Positions 1 to 9,674 are shown, counted from the first letter of the stretch. The stretch is DNA of 64,000 nucleotides from Roseivirga seohaensis (GCF_001592945.1 NZ_LRPB01000048.1:62001-126000), one strand, 5' to 3'. The notes: generated by a model not told the origin, from the letters alone. Made by a program: numbers and translations.

Positions 1-49
1 AACTATCAGCTTCGATGCCACAATATTTACACCGGGGAAAGGTATCTCT

Positions 50-637
50 TTGAAAATCACTTCTCGAAGATTAATGAATTTCAGCTGGTCTGGCATTATA
101 TTTATCGCAATAACTTATTCATATTTCGACTTAAACAGCCCCCCCGATCACCCAGTTACTTACGTTATTGCAGTTTTAGCATCATTAATGCCCATTGCAA
201 GTTATTGGGGTTATCATGCGAAAGAACATAAACATGGAAAATTAGAAGGAGAGCTATCCGTCACGAATGATGGCATAACCATTAATGAAGAAACCTACAG
301 TTGGCCCAAAATCAAAGATTTACAATATAAAGTCGGCCATACTTTAAACGAACTACTATTTGACGACATCTTGTTTGACAGATATAGATATTATGGAGGA
401 CCAGCTTATTCAGCCGGTGTAGATAGTTACATATCTTTCAAATATAATGACGAGTATTTTAAATTTCGCTTTAGGTTAGAAACACCTTCTCATTTAGTTC
501 AGTACAGAAACTTGATAAAGAGTCTTTACTATAATGACTATCTTCCACTCAATAAAACTTACGAGGGTCTACAGTTAGAATATGAAGAAATACAAATACT
601 AAAGGAAGCTAAGAGACAACTGAAACAAACTTCATAA
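50..637 (+). CDS. hypothetical two-helix membrane protein
   Basis: Family not recognised. Two hydrophobic segments lie near the N terminus (about residues 9-30 and 36-56). A soluble part rich in beta-type and aromatic residues follows, resembling small membrane proteins with a PH-like cytoplasmic domain, though this is only an impression. The given start is a TTG with a purine-rich GGAAAGG upstream. An ATG at 74 would give a protein starting MNFSWSG. The frame stays open upstream to the window edge, so the true start could also lie outside. It converges on sufU, and the two coding ends overlap by 6 bp. Confidence 0.6.
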   Translation: MKITSRRLMNFSWSGIIFIAITYSYFDLNSPPDHPVTYVIAVLASLMPIASYWGYHAKEHKHGKLEGELSVTNDGITINEETYSWPKIKDLQYKVGHTLNELLFDDILFDRYRYYGGPAYSAGVDSYISFKYNDEYFKFRFRLETPSHLVQYRNLIKSLYYNDYLPLNKTYEGLQLEYEEIQILKEAKRQLKQTS

Positions 638-1060
638 AACCTCCTTCAGCTTTTCCCAGGCTAGGTTGGCGCAGGTTAGGCGTTCAGGGAATTCTCGGGC
701 GGAAGCAAAGGCCAAAAATTCTTCATCTGAAGTTAACGATTCGGGTGATTCACTGCTCTCAGGGTTAATTAGCTTCAAAAACAGCTCAACCAATACTTTT
801 GCTTCGCTTTTGCTTTTCCCTAACAGTTGCTTTATGAGTACCGAAGTTGAAGCCTTTGAAATAGCACATCCGTAACCTCTAAAGGAAGTATTCTGAATAA
901 CATCTCCTTCGAACTTTAAGTACAGGTCAAATTGATCGCCACATACTGGATTATAAGCTTGAAGCTTATGGGTATAATCTTCCAAAACACCTTCATTAAA
1001 AGGATTTTTGGCATGGGCCAATATTTGGGTTTTGTAAAGTGCTTTTAGACGGTCGTTCAT
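632..1060 (-). CDS. sufU: SufU-type Fe-S cluster assembly protein
   Basis: IscU-fold protein of 142 aa. In the SUF system of Gram-positive bacteria and Bacteroidota, SufU is a zinc-bound sulfur acceptor for SufS. The three conserved cysteines are visible: NPVCGD near residue 41, GYGCAIS near 65 and RLTCANLAW near 130. The extra stretch between the second and third cysteines, typical of SufU compared with IscU, is present. The start ATG overlaps the sufS stop by 4 bp on the same strand (ATGA), so the two are translationally coupled. Length and motifs fit the family, and the SufS neighbour supports the call. Confidence 0.9.
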   Translation of the reverse strand: MNDRLKALYKTQILAHAKNPFNEGVLEDYTHKLQAYNPVCGDQFDLYLKFEGDVIQNTSFRGYGCAISKASTSVLIKQLLGKSKSEAKVLVELFLKLINPESSESPESLTSDEEFLAFASAREFPERLTCANLAWEKLKEVL

Positions 1061-2268
1061 AAGAAGAAGCTTCTGATTTCGACTAAGGTATTTTTAAGTA
1101 AATCCACTTCTTCTTCAGAATTATAAATATTGAAAGAAACCCTCACCGTCCCTGCAATGTCAAGTTTTTGCATTAACGGATACGTGCAATGGTGACCCGC
1201 ACGAACGGCAATGCCCTTTTCGGCTAAAAATGCTGCAATATCATGCGGATGAATTCCTTCCATCGTAAAAGAAAGGATGGCAGTACTTTTAGCATCTTTT
1301 GCAAAGAGTGTTAAACCTTCAATTTCTGATAAACGCTTCACCGCGTATTTTCTTAACTCAGCACCGTGTCTACCGATTTCCTCCACACCGACTGAATTGA
1401 TAAAGTCAATCGCAGCTGCTAGACCAATTGTTCCTGCAATATTGGGCGTTCCGGCTTCGTGTTTGGCTGGCAAATCGGCCATCATTGTTTTATCTATACT
1501 CACTTGCTGCACCATTCCTCCACCATAAGCCAAGGGAGACATCTTTTCCAACAAAGCTTGCTTTCCGTACAAAATGCCAATCCCTGTTGGACCAAAAACC
1601 TTGTGTCCTGAAAAAGCCAGAAAGTCACAATCCATGTTCTGCACATTAATCTTTTCTGAAAGGGGCAGTTGCGCGGCATCTACAAAAACCTTGATGTTAT
1701 GTTGATGAGCTAAATTGATAATACTCTTTAAATCATTCTTCACCCCCAGCGTATTGGAAATGGCAGTAATGGCCAGAATTTTCACCTTGTCAGTCAACAT
1801 TGCAGCAAACTTGCTAAGATCTAAATTCAGCCCTGCATCTAGCGGAATCACTTTCAGTTTCGCGCCTTTTGATTGACAGGCTTGTTGCCAAGGAACGAAA
1901 TTACTATGGTGCTCCATTTCTGAAACCAGCACTTCATCACCTTTTTCCAATTGCGGCAACAAAAAAGAGTTGACTACTTTATTAACAGCATCAGTGGTTC
2001 CTGAAGTAAAAATCACTTCCTTTTTAGAAGAGGCTCCGATAAATGCCCTCACCTTTTCACGGGCTTGATCATAATTAAAAGAAGCAGCGGTTGCCGGCCA
2101 ATATAAGCCACGGCCTACATTCGCATAATAACCAGCATAAAATCCAGTAACGGCATTAATAACGCATTGAGGCTTTTGGGTGGTGGAAGCATTGTCTAAA
2201 AAAATCAGAGGCCTACCCTCTTTTCTTGCAGTCTCAAAAATCGGAAATTCGGACTTCAGCGATTGCAT
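1057..2268 (-). CDS. sufS: cysteine desulfurase SufS
   Basis: PLP-dependent class V aminotransferase fold, 403 aa, the usual length of group II desulfurases. It takes sulfur from L-cysteine, giving alanine and an enzyme persulfide that is passed to SufU. Visible marks are the N-terminal LDNASTTQKP, the PLP lysine in SGHKVFGPTG (K223) and the catalytic cysteine in RAGHHCTYP (C361) on the short loop typical of SufS. It is the first gene of a two-gene operon with sufU. No sufBCD genes are seen here, so the rest of the pathway must lie elsewhere in the genome. Confidence 0.95.
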   Translation of the reverse strand: MQSLKSEFPIFETARKEGRPLIFLDNASTTQKPQCVINAVTGFYAGYYANVGRGLYWPATAASFNYDQAREKVRAFIGASSKKEVIFTSGTTDAVNKVVNSFLLPQLEKGDEVLVSEMEHHSNFVPWQQACQSKGAKLKVIPLDAGLNLDLSKFAAMLTDKVKILAITAISNTLGVKNDLKSIINLAHQHNIKVFVDAAQLPLSEKINVQNMDCDFLAFSGHKVFGPTGIGILYGKQALLEKMSPLAYGGGMVQQVSIDKTMMADLPAKHEAGTPNIAGTIGLAAAIDFINSVGVEEIGRHGAELRKYAVKRLSEIEGLTLFAKDAKSTAILSFTMEGIHPHDIAAFLAEKGIAVRAGHHCTYPLMQKLDIAGTVRVSFNIYNSEEEVDLLKNTLVEIRSFFL

Positions 2269-2298
2269 AGTTAAAAGATAGAGGATTTACCTTAATGG

Positions 2299-2979
2299 TT
2301 AATTGGATGAAGTAGTAACAGTAGTCACAACAATTGCAGACATCATGGCTACCATAATGGCCGCCTGAATTTCCCGAATACTTTTGTTCACGCTCTGGCT
2401 AATTTTAATATCCTGAGTAACTTCTTTGATCCTCTTCTTCACCACATTGTACTCTTCCTTATTACGAAAAGCTTCTTTAGTAAGGTCTGAAACATCAATT
2501 AAGCTCAAAAGCATTACATCACGTGCTTCTGATTTTGCTCCGCGAAGCATTACATCACTCAGGCGTTGCCTTACTTTATTCTCAGGTGTAATGTTGGTGG
2601 TTGGGTATTTATTGTTCGGAATAATCCAGAGAATCTTATGCTCTTCCTTCCGCAAAATACCTTTATTCTGAAGCCCAAGTAATGTATCCTCTTTAAGTTC
2701 TTTGGCCTGTTTTGACAGAACCTCAATCCACTTTTTGAGTTTACGAGGCTTTGAATTTTTAATCTGATCAATCACTTTATTGATGACCATTTCTACTTCA
2801 TATTCGTCATGAATAAGCTTAAGCTTATCTCCTGATACATCAATCTTTTCGCGAAGTGCCATTTCTAGCAGAATAGCTCCTGCAAAGCCAAAGTACAAGT
2901 GTGTGGAGTCGATAACGAATTGACCTTTTTCGTCATCAAGGGCTATTAATAAAAATTCTTCGATGAGGTTGAGTTGCAT
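2299..2979 (-). CDS. GPP34 (GOLPH3-like) family protein
   Basis: The N-terminal pattern MQLNLIEEFLLIALDDEKG and the helical stretch ending in GAILLEMALREKI match the GPP34 fold. This fold is known from eukaryotic GOLPH3/Vps74, where it binds phosphoinositides and glycosyltransferases. Bacterial members are of unknown function. At 226 aa it is full length. The C-terminal 35 residues form a basic/polar helix followed by a hydrophobic Ala/Val/Met-rich tail, which could insert into a membrane (inference). It lies 30 bp upstream of sufS on the same strand, so cotranscription is possible without implying a shared role. Confidence 0.75.
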   Translation of the reverse strand: MQLNLIEEFLLIALDDEKGQFVIDSTHLYFGFAGAILLEMALREKIDVSGDKLKLIHDEYEVEMVINKVIDQIKNSKPRKLKKWIEVLSKQAKELKEDTLLGLQNKGILRKEEHKILWIIPNNKYPTTNITPENKVRQRLSDVMLRGAKSEARDVMLLSLIDVSDLTKEAFRNKEEYNVVKKRIKEVTQDIKISQSVNKSIREIQAAIMVAMMSAIVVTTVTTSSN

Positions 2980-3068
2980 GTTGTTTGTTTTGCCTTATTC
3001 TTGAAATCTTGGTTTGAACCGTTTTTAAAGGTCGTACTTTTTTTTCTTTCGTTCAAAGCTTAAAGCAT

Positions 3069-3728
3069 CTACTTCAATTTCACCAACTCAGCATTTATAT
3101 CTATCAGTAAGCTATCGCATTTAACGGAAGTTAAACGGTAAATTGCTTCTCTTTCTTTAAGTAGGTTGGTATAGCTTCCAATCATGTTTCTCACCTTATT
3201 ATTTTTTAAAGGTTTATCATCGAATATTTCGTTTTGACCAAATTGAGCACTCCCAAACTGAATATTTTCAATCATATAGGGATAGATTTGCCCATTGACC
3301 AAGTCATGAATAAAATCATCGGCTTTGGCAATTTCGTCATAATGAAAATTGTATAAATCTGTAATAGACGCCCTCAGCTTATAATTACTGATCAAATCTA
3401 AAGAGCCAGCTTTTGCATTGAAATAAGGTGCTGAATAAGTACTTGTGATGTGGCCATATTTTAAATCTTCTAAAGGCCCACTCGCATAAACATAGCGCAT
3501 CAGGAAATCGATGTTACGATTAAGCACTTTGGATGAATCCATAATATGTTTCAACTCTATATTATCATTGGTAATATCATCCCTTAACGAAGTCAAATAA
3601 TTAATTTGACTCTCTCGGTCACGCCTTTTTTCGGCCCAATTCTCCATTGCAAAGGCAATCGTTATGCCGATAACCACCACCAAGAGTTCGATAAAATGAT
3701 TGCGCCAGTTGATTTTACTTTTAGCCAT
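3069..3728 (-). CDS. DUF6090-type single-pass membrane protein
   Basis: The pattern NWRNHFIELLVVVIGITIAF followed by a charged MENWAEKRRDR segment is the hallmark of the DUF6090 family, which is common in Bacteroidota and of unknown function. One transmembrane helix (about residues 10-28) precedes a helical soluble part of about 190 residues. The chosen start is the ATG giving MAKSKINW. An upstream extension to 3773 has no family support and runs into the accA terminator region. The preceding hairpin separates it from accA. Confidence 0.75.
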   Translation of the reverse strand: MAKSKINWRNHFIELLVVVIGITIAFAMENWAEKRRDRESQINYLTSLRDDITNDNIELKHIMDSSKVLNRNIDFLMRYVYASGPLEDLKYGHITSTYSAPYFNAKAGSLDLISNYKLRASITDLYNFHYDEIAKADDFIHDLVNGQIYPYMIENIQFGSAQFGQNEIFDDKPLKNNKVRNMIGSYTNLLKEREAIYRLTSVKCDSLLIDINAELVKLK

Positions 3729-3765
3729 AAAACAATATTTACAACTGAAAGTAGCTAAAAACAAA

Positions 3766-3795
3766 AGAACCACAAAGCGCTGGCCTTGTGGTTCT
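3766..3795 (-). terminator. intrinsic terminator of accA
   Basis: A perfect 10-bp stem (AGAACCACAA paired with TTGTGGTTCT) with a 10-nt loop is followed, on the minus strand, by TTTGTTTTT. It lies 22 bp past the accA stop codon. Confidence 0.8.
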
Positions 3796-3817
3796 ATAAT
3801 CAGAATGTTTTTGTTTT

Positions 3818-4765
3818 TTATTCTATTACTGAGCCCATGTCAGAGAACTTCTCAATACGTAAATCAATACGCTCATTCGCATCCATGGTGCTTAACGCTT
3901 TAAGTTCTTCCAGAATATTCTTTTTAAGTTCGTTACACATCCACGGAATATTTCGGTGTGCTCCGCCAAGCGGTTCTTTTATAATTCCGTCAATTAAACC
4001 AAAGCCCTTCATGTCTTGAGCGGTAAGTTTCAACGCCTCGGCAGCTTGCTCTTTATAGTCCCAGCTTCTCCATAAAATAGAAGAACATGATTCTGGAGAA
4101 ATAACAGAGTACCAAGTATTTTCTAACATCAAAACTCTATCTCCTATGGCAATTCCCAAAGCTCCACCCGATGCACCTTCACCAATAATGATACAGATGA
4201 CAGGCACTTTAAGCATAAACATATCTCTGATATTCCTAGCAATAGCTTCGCCTTGACCTCGCTCTTCTGCCTCGAAACCTGGATATGCGCCAGGAGTGTC
4301 AATCAAAGTAACAATGGGAATATTAAATTTCTCGGCCATCTTCATTAAGCGAAGTGCTTTTCTATAGCCTTCGGGGTTGGCCATACCGAAATTACGCATC
4401 TGGCGTTGTTTGGTATTTCTACCTTTTTGTTGGCCAATAAACATTACTGTTTGACCATCAACGGTACCCAAACCGCCCACCATTGCTTTATCATCTTTAA
4501 CCGTTCGGTCGCCAAACAGTTCGATAAAGTCATCGGTAATACTATATATATAATCCAGTGTATAAGGTCTATCTGGATGACGGGAAAGTTGTACTCTCTG
4601 CCATCTGGTTAGGTTCTTATAAGTTTCCTCCTTGAGGGTTTGGATTTTCTTTTCTAGAGATTTTATGTCCTCGCTCACGTTGACCTTACTGTTTTCAGCA
4701 AGCTCTTTCATTTCAGCAAGTTTCTCTTCAAGTCTGACAATTGGTTGTTCGAATTCCAAAAGCAT
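3818..4765 (-). CDS. accA: acetyl-CoA carboxylase carboxyltransferase subunit alpha
   Basis: Subunit alpha of the carboxyltransferase half of acetyl-CoA carboxylase, which makes malonyl-CoA for fatty acid synthesis. Marks are an N-terminal helical region ([13 protein letters not shown]), [12 protein letters not shown], the crotonase-type core with [16 protein letters not shown], and [15 protein letters not shown]. With the ATG at 4765 it is 315 aa, the normal size. A longer frame to 4852 adds 29 unrelated residues and is rejected. A -7-like TAAATTTG lies at 4787-4794 on the same strand. accC is in this window at 60.4 kb, but accB and accD are not seen. Confidence 0.95.
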   Translation of the reverse strand: MLLEFEQPIVRLEEKLAEMKELAENSKVNVSEDIKSLEKKIQTLKEETYKNLTRWQRVQLSRHPDRPYTLDYIYSITDDFIELFGDRTVKDDKAMVGGLGTVDGQTVMFIGQQKGRNTKQRQMRNFGMANPEGYRKALRLMKMAEKFNIPIVTLIDTPGAYPGFEAEERGQGEAIARNIRDMFMLKVPVICIIIGEGASGGALGIAIGDRVLMLENTWYSVISPESCSSILWRSWDYKEQAAEALKLTAQDMKGFGLIDGIIKEPLGGAHRNIPWMCNELKKNILEELKALSTMDANERIDLRIEKFSDMGSVIE

Positions 4766-4890
4766 TAGTTTAGTTGATTCAATGTACAAATTTAATATAT
4801 AAACCCATGCCCACCTTATAAGAGAATGAAAATTTCGATGAAGGCAGGTCAATTCTTCATTTTTATGTACTTTTCGGTAAATCCCGTAAT

Positions 4891-5970
4891 ATGCTTCCCG
4901 ATAACAATATTGTAACGATTAAAAACATACTGTTACTTTTTATGGGCATCGTCATAGTGCTCGTAATCAAAGAATTATCTGCACTTCTAATTCCATTGAC
5001 CTTTGCCATTTTCATAGGCATTTTGCTACAGCCTGTTATTGCTTATCTGGACAGAAAAGGTTGGCCCTACATGCTAAGCATTACGGTAATAACGGTACTT
5101 ACTTTAGGTTTTGTATTTCTTGTCGGCTTAATCGTGTTCGATACGGGCTTACAAATTGTAGATCAGAAAGATAAACTCTTAACGCAGATTGGAAATAAGC
5201 TTAATAGCTTAGTGATTCAATTCGAGAGTATTCCGGGCTTTTCGGCCCTAAAAGAGCGCGATTTCACCGAAACTTTATACCAAATTCTTTCTCCTGAAAT
5301 GATGCTAAACACCTCGGGAATGGTAGCCACTGAAGTGGGGAATTTTGTATTCAACCTTGTGCTTTCTGCCATTTATTTGGTGGCGGTTTTGGGCAGTATT
5401 GTTAAGTATGAAAAGTACATCAGCTATTTAGAGGGAGATGATGATATTGGAAAACAACGTTTACTCAAGGCTTTTGTAGAAATTAAAGATGCTGTGGCCA
5501 GTTATATGAAGGTGAAGTTTTTCACCAGTTTAAGCACGGGGGCTTTCTTTGGAATTATTTGCTGGAGCTTTGGAGTGGACTTCGCGCTATTCTGGGGTTT
5601 TTTGGCTTTTATGCTCAATTTTATTCCTACTGTTGGGTCAATTATGGCCACCATCCCTCCTGTTCTGTTAGGCCTTATTCAGATAGACAATGGTTCCAGC
5701 TACCTGTTTTTCATTTTACTTCTGATTGCCACACAGTTTGTTTGGGGTAATGTTGTAGAACCGCTTATGATGGGCTCTAAAGTGGCCTTGAATACCGTAG
5801 CCGTTATTTTAGGGCTTGTAATCTGGGGGTATATTTGGGGAATTGCCGGAATGCTATTGTCTGTGCCTTTAATTGTATTGGCCAGAGTAATATTGGCTCA
5901 AATTCCAGATGCCGACCTTATTGTAAAACTGATGGGGCGAAGTCAGCTTGATGCTGACGAGACGGATTAA
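4891..5970 (+). CDS. AI-2E family (PerM/YdiK-type) transporter
   Basis: Polytopic membrane protein of 359 aa with about eight helices. A pair of helices at the N terminus (residues 10-50) is followed by a soluble loop of about 80 residues, then helices to the C terminus. The family signature is in the second half: [17 protein letters not shown], then [13 protein letters not shown] and LSVPL. Members are efflux-type transporters, and named ones export autoinducer-2 or Na+/H+, but the substrate here cannot be told. Transcribed divergently from accA, with 125 bp between them. Confidence 0.85.
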   Translation: MLPDNNIVTIKNILLLFMGIVIVLVIKELSALLIPLTFAIFIGILLQPVIAYLDRKGWPYMLSITVITVLTLGFVFLVGLIVFDTGLQIVDQKDKLLTQIGNKLNSLVIQFESIPGFSALKERDFTETLYQILSPEMMLNTSGMVATEVGNFVFNLVLSAIYLVAVLGSIVKYEKYISYLEGDDDIGKQRLLKAFVEIKDAVASYMKVKFFTSLSTGAFFGIICWSFGVDFALFWGFLAFMLNFIPTVGSIMATIPPVLLGLIQIDNGSSYLFFILLLIATQFVWGNVVEPLMMGSKVALNTVAVILGLVIWGYIWGIAGMLLSVPLIVLARVILAQIPDADLIVKLMGRSQLDADETD

Positions 5971-6035
5971 AGGTTCAGTTTTAAAGAACAGCACCTTTTT
6001 TACTTTAGATTGAAATTCAGAAACAACGAAGAAAA

Positions 6036-6209
6036 ATGAAAAAGAAATCACTTATACTCATTGTTGCGGGCATGTCTGTTATTGTTGCTAGTCAATTCAT
6101 AACACACTTTGTTTCTACATCAGACTTTCTGGGTGGAGCTCTTTTAGGCATTGGTATTGGTATAATATTTTTGGGCTTAGTTCGGCTAAAACCTAAGTCT
6201 GCCAAGTAA
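6036..6209 (+). CDS. small two-helix membrane protein (57 aa)
   Basis: A short frame begins ATGAAAAAGAAATCA and encodes a lysine-rich N terminus, then two hydrophobic stretches (about residues 5-20 and 30-47) separated by a short polar turn, ending RLKPKSAK. The positive-inside pattern at both ends is what a real small membrane protein would show. It lies 65 bp after the AI-2E transporter gene on the same strand and could be the end of that transcript. No family is recognised, and it rests on composition and context only. Confidence 0.5.
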   Translation: MKKKSLILIVAGMSVIVASQFITHFVSTSDFLGGALLGIGIGIIFLGLVRLKPKSAK

Positions 6210-6263
6210 AACTTAGCAGTCATATTATTCTGAAGCTCCCAAAAGCTAAAAACTGAAGATCGC

Positions 6264-7583
6264 CTATTTCTTCGTTTTCAAATCCACCCCTTTATAAAGC
6301 CTATAAATCAAAACGGCTGCTCTTTTCGACTGCTTTGGCAAAGCACGAAGGTCTCCAGTTTCATTGATGGTATGATCGTCAGCGCCTGACATTCCCATGG
6401 CATCAATTCCCATTTCGATATGACCTGCAGTAAAGGAAATATCAGCTGCACCTGCATCGGCAGGGTTTACTGCTGTTACTTCTCCAAAACCCAAATCTTG
6501 ACTCACTTTGCTAAACAAGTTCATGAGTTGATAATTTCCTTCGGTTGGCGCAAAAGGCGGATAACCTTCAGCAAAAGTGATTCTAGCGTTGGTGCCTGGA
6601 AGATGATTGGCCACAATTCGCTTCATGGTTTCTTGGGTTCTTGTAATTTGTTCTGGCGTTAAGGCACGAATATCGCCAGTGACCGTTACATCTTTCGACA
6701 CTACATTATTCTTTCCAAAAGCGGTTCCAGTATTTTCCGACTTGTTGTAACTCACTTCAGTTCCACCTGCAATCATTCCAGAGTTGAAGGTTAAATATTC
6801 TTCTCCTGCTAACTCATCATAAAACTGATAGAGAATTCTAGAGGCTTCGTAAATGGCACCCGCTCCTACTTTTGGCTTAAAAATTTGTGAGGAATGAGAG
6901 GCATTACCCGTTACTGTTAATGTCCATCCAGAAGAACTTCTTCTGGCTACGTTTACTGTGGCAGGGTTTCCGTCTCCGTTTTCAAACCCCAAAGCTACAT
7001 CTGCCCATTTTGCTGCATCAATCAATGCCTTTTTAGATTCAGAAAGGGGACTTCCTGAAAGTTCTTCATCGCCTGTCATCACCACAGTAATGTTCATATC
7101 CTTCAACAAACCAACACTGTGCAAAGCCGCCAGCGATTGAAGGATAATTACATCACCACCTTTCATGTCGGCAATGCCCGGGCCTTTGATGGTGTTTTCA
7201 TCTACTTGAGACCATTTCTGATTCGGACTGTCGGGTTCGAAAACGGTATCTAAATGACCGATCATTAAAATCTTCTTTCCTTTTCCACCTTCAATACGCG
7301 CTACTAAATGGCCAGCACGATTGAATGACGATCCATCTACCCATTCTACTTCCATACCCAGCGCCTTGAACTTTTCCATCAAGACATCGCCTACTTGACG
7401 CACCCCTTCAAAATTCATGGTGCCGCTATTGATGTTGATCAACTCTTTCAGTAGGTTCAAGTATTCATCATTATGAGTATCGACATACTGAATTAGTTTC
7501 TTTTCGGTTTTATCAGTTTGTGCCGTTAATGGCGAAGCAATGATGAGTGCAACTAAAGCAAACAGAATAGATATTTTTCGCAT
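6264..7583 (-). CDS. secreted M20 family metallopeptidase (glutamate carboxypeptidase-like)
   Basis: Zinc peptidase of the M20A/CPG2 group, predicted to cleave a C-terminal residue (often glutamate) or a small amide in the periplasm. The signal peptide MRKISILFALVALIIASPLTAQ supports the ATG at 7583, and the longer frame to 7721 is rejected. Metal and catalytic motifs are in order: IGHLDTVFEP, ADMKGGDVIIL, GDEELSGSPLS and the C-terminal DDHTINETGDL. A dimerisation domain sits between them. The N-terminal TDKTEKKLIQYVDTH region begins right after the signal. 439 aa is normal for the family. The physiological substrate is unknown. Confidence 0.85.
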   Translation of the reverse strand: MRKISILFALVALIIASPLTAQTDKTEKKLIQYVDTHNDEYLNLLKELININSGTMNFEGVRQVGDVLMEKFKALGMEVEWVDGSSFNRAGHLVARIEGGKGKKILMIGHLDTVFEPDSPNQKWSQVDENTIKGPGIADMKGGDVIILQSLAALHSVGLLKDMNITVVMTGDEELSGSPLSESKKALIDAAKWADVALGFENGDGNPATVNVARRSSSGWTLTVTGNASHSSQIFKPKVGAGAIYEASRILYQFYDELAGEEYLTFNSGMIAGGTEVSYNKSENTGTAFGKNNVVSKDVTVTGDIRALTPEQITRTQETMKRIVANHLPGTNARITFAEGYPPFAPTEGNYQLMNLFSKVSQDLGFGEVTAVNPADAGAADISFTAGHIEMGIDAMGMSGADDHTINETGDLRALPKQSKRAAVLIYRLYKGVDLKTKK

Positions 7584-7821
7584 TGTATATTTTTTACGAT
7601 CGTTATTTAAAAGGAAGGTGTTGTTAGCGTAAAAACTGAGCTTACGGCCTGTCCTTTTTTCAAAATTGAAATTAAGAAAGATTATCGAGATGACGCATTG
7701 GGTTGTAGTTTGTCTTAACAATTCAGCGGATAAATGGTATATGTTGAAAAGTAATTTAGTGAATTAAAAAAAGTCCGCTCAAGAAAAATATCTTTATCAT
7801 TGCGGAAAATCTGGATAAGGC

Positions 7822-8823
7822 ATGGCAAAAAGGAAGGCAGCAGTTTCAAGTAGAGGTACATCTAAAAAGAAAACCACTTCGGGAAGAAAAGGGAAATCAG
7901 GAGGTTTTAGCCTTTGGAAATTCTCTTTAGGGCTTATCATCCTTATCGCCTTGGGCTATGGCTATCTGGCTATTAAAGAAGAAAAGCTAATTCCTTCGTT
8001 TTTTGATGAAGAAGTAACTCCAGTTTTATCACCTGAAGAACTTGATTCTAAACAGGAAATTCCAAAAACAGAAAAAACCACTCCTACAAAGCAGGAAGAA
8101 AGTAAAGTAGATTTTGATACTTACGACCTCTACTTCACCAAAGCCTTTGATTTTGCGTGGCCAGCTTATGAAACATCGCAGGCCATAATAGAAAGACCTT
8201 ATTACACTTTGCGTTATAGCGAAGAACATGAGCAAGCTGTATGGGTTGCCTACACCCTATTTGCCGATAGTTTAAAACAAACCACCTTTGAAAGAAAAGA
8301 TGATTTTAGAGAAGACAGTAGAGTAAAAACAGGCTCAGCTAGCTTAAATGATTACAAAGGAAGTGGTTATGACCGAGGCCATTTAGCACCAGCAGCCGAT
8401 TTTTCCTATAGTGAATTTGCCTTGAGCCAGTCCTTTTTTATGAGCAATATGAGTCCGCAAGACCCATCTTTTAATCGCGGAATTTGGAAAAAACTAGAAG
8501 ACCGAGTAAGAACTTGGGCGATTGAAAACGATCAGATTTATGTAGTTACAGGTCCTGTATTGAATAAGAAATACAAAACCATAGGTTCGAACCAAGTTTC
8601 TGTACCTGAATATTACTACAAGATTATTCTGGACATGAGAAAACCAGAAGTTAAAGCCATTGCCTTCTTAATGAAGAATGAAGCAAGTTCAGCACCACTT
8701 TCGTCATTCGTAGTCACTATAGACAGTGTTGAACAACTGACTGGGTTAGACTTTTTTCCGGGCATTTCAGACGAACTGGAAAACGCTCTGGAAAGTAGTT
8801 TAATGACTTCGAAATGGTTTTAA
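7822..8823 (+). CDS. membrane-anchored DNA/RNA non-specific endonuclease
   Basis: Beta-beta-alpha metal nuclease of the Serratia NucA/EndoG family. The catalytic motif DRGHLAPAADF carries the general base H187, and MSNMSPQDPSFNRGIW supplies the metal-ligand asparagine region. The N terminus is Lys/Ser/Arg-rich (residues 1-30) and is followed by one hydrophobic helix (about 32-50), so the enzyme should be tethered to the inner membrane with the nuclease outside. A Pro/Thr/Glu-rich linker precedes the domain. Many Bacteroidota carry such an anchored nuclease, perhaps to degrade or feed on extracellular DNA (inference). Confidence 0.9.
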   Translation: MAKRKAAVSSRGTSKKKTTSGRKGKSGGFSLWKFSLGLIILIALGYGYLAIKEEKLIPSFFDEEVTPVLSPEELDSKQEIPKTEKTTPTKQEESKVDFDTYDLYFTKAFDFAWPAYETSQAIIERPYYTLRYSEEHEQAVWVAYTLFADSLKQTTFERKDDFREDSRVKTGSASLNDYKGSGYDRGHLAPAADFSYSEFALSQSFFMSNMSPQDPSFNRGIWKKLEDRVRTWAIENDQIYVVTGPVLNKKYKTIGSNQVSVPEYYYKIILDMRKPEVKAIAFLMKNEASSAPLSSFVVTIDSVEQLTGLDFFPGISDELENALESSLMTSKWF

Positions 8824-8840
8824 CCTTAATAATTTCAAAA

Positions 8841-9440
8841 TTAACGGCAGTGCTTTGCCAGTGCCTCAGAAGCCTCAGAAGAACCTAAAGCTTTAGATCG
8901 AGTAAAATCCTGACAAGCAGTTTTAGTCTGATTTAGAGCAATCTTTAGCGCTCCTCTGTAAAGGAATGCTTCAGCGTTGTCATTGTCAAAGTTAATGGCC
9001 TGATTGTAGTTTTCCATAGCTTTCTCAAAGTCGCCTTTTTGATGATAGCTTCGGCCTCTGAGCATGTACGCATCAGAACGCAAACCATCCAACTCTATCA
9101 CTTTATCAAAAAATATGATCGCTTTGTTGAATTCTTTTTGATTGTACCAGAGCTTACCCATGCTTAAATTGGCATTCAGATTATCTCCATCAACATCTAA
9201 AACAGCTATAAAATCAGCTTTAGCCTTTTCCAACTGCTTTAATTCTTCATATGCCCTTCCACGATTATAAAGAGATTTAATATCTTTTGGATTGGTTTTA
9301 AGATATTCAGAGTAAGCCTCAACCGCCTCTTTAAAATTCCCTTCACTGTATAGCTGATCTCCCTTTCTAGTAACGTCATCATTACAAGAAAACAAGAAAG
9401 CAATTAGAACTAAAACCAAAAGAGATAAGCGATTTTTCAT
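8841..9440 (-). CDS. TPR-repeat lipoprotein
   Basis: A lipoprotein signal with lipobox LFSC (cysteine at residue 19) is followed by four to five tetratricopeptide repeats covering nearly the whole protein. Examples are GDQLYSEGNFKEAVEAYSEYL, SLYNRGRAYEELKQLEKA and AYMLRGRSYHQKGDFEKAM. TPR proteins are protein-protein scaffolds, so a specific role cannot be assigned. The gene converges on the nuclease gene with a gap of 17 bp. A good Bacteroidota promoter candidate lies upstream at 9526-9556. Confidence 0.85.
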   Translation of the reverse strand: MKNRLSLLVLVLIAFLFSCNDDVTRKGDQLYSEGNFKEAVEAYSEYLKTNPKDIKSLYNRGRAYEELKQLEKAKADFIAVLDVDGDNLNANLSMGKLWYNQKEFNKAIIFFDKVIELDGLRSDAYMLRGRSYHQKGDFEKAMENYNQAINFDNDNAEAFLYRGALKIALNQTKTACQDFTRSKALGSSEASEALAKHCR

Positions 9441-9525
9441 TGAATACGATATAAATGATTTTGAAGAATGAATCCGTTTCAGACAATGTCTAAGATTGAT
9501 TCAGCCAATAATGGTTTAAAGGCTG

Positions 9526-9556
9526 CAAAAGTATTTGTTTAAACCGAATACAACAA
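9526..9556 (-). promoter_or_regulatory. Bacteroidota-type promoter of the TPR gene
   Basis: On the minus strand, TTG, 20 nt, then TACTTTTG matches the phylum consensus TTG-N19-21-TAnnTTTG. It would give a leader of about 80 nt before the start codon. Confidence 0.55.
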
Positions 9557-9568
9557 TGTTTTTAACAG

Positions 9569-9592
9569 AAGAAGGGCCCGAAGGCCCTTCTT
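9569..9592. terminator. GC-rich hairpin, probable terminator of dapD or of the TPR leader region
   Basis: GAAGGGCC pairs with GGCCCTTC around a CGAA loop, with two further A-T pairs. A short T tract on each side is weak, so its role as a terminator rather than another structured element is uncertain. It lies just upstream of the TPR promoter. Confidence 0.45.
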
Positions 9593-9674
9593 TAGGTAGC
9601 GTGAAAGCACTCTACCCAACCATAATATGGTCAACTCAAAACAACACTTGTTATTACACAAAGCTGATACCAAA

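Noticed and set aside
9569-9592. integron attC-like site
   Set aside because: The hairpin is short and has no attC core sites or integrase nearby. A terminator-type structure is simpler.
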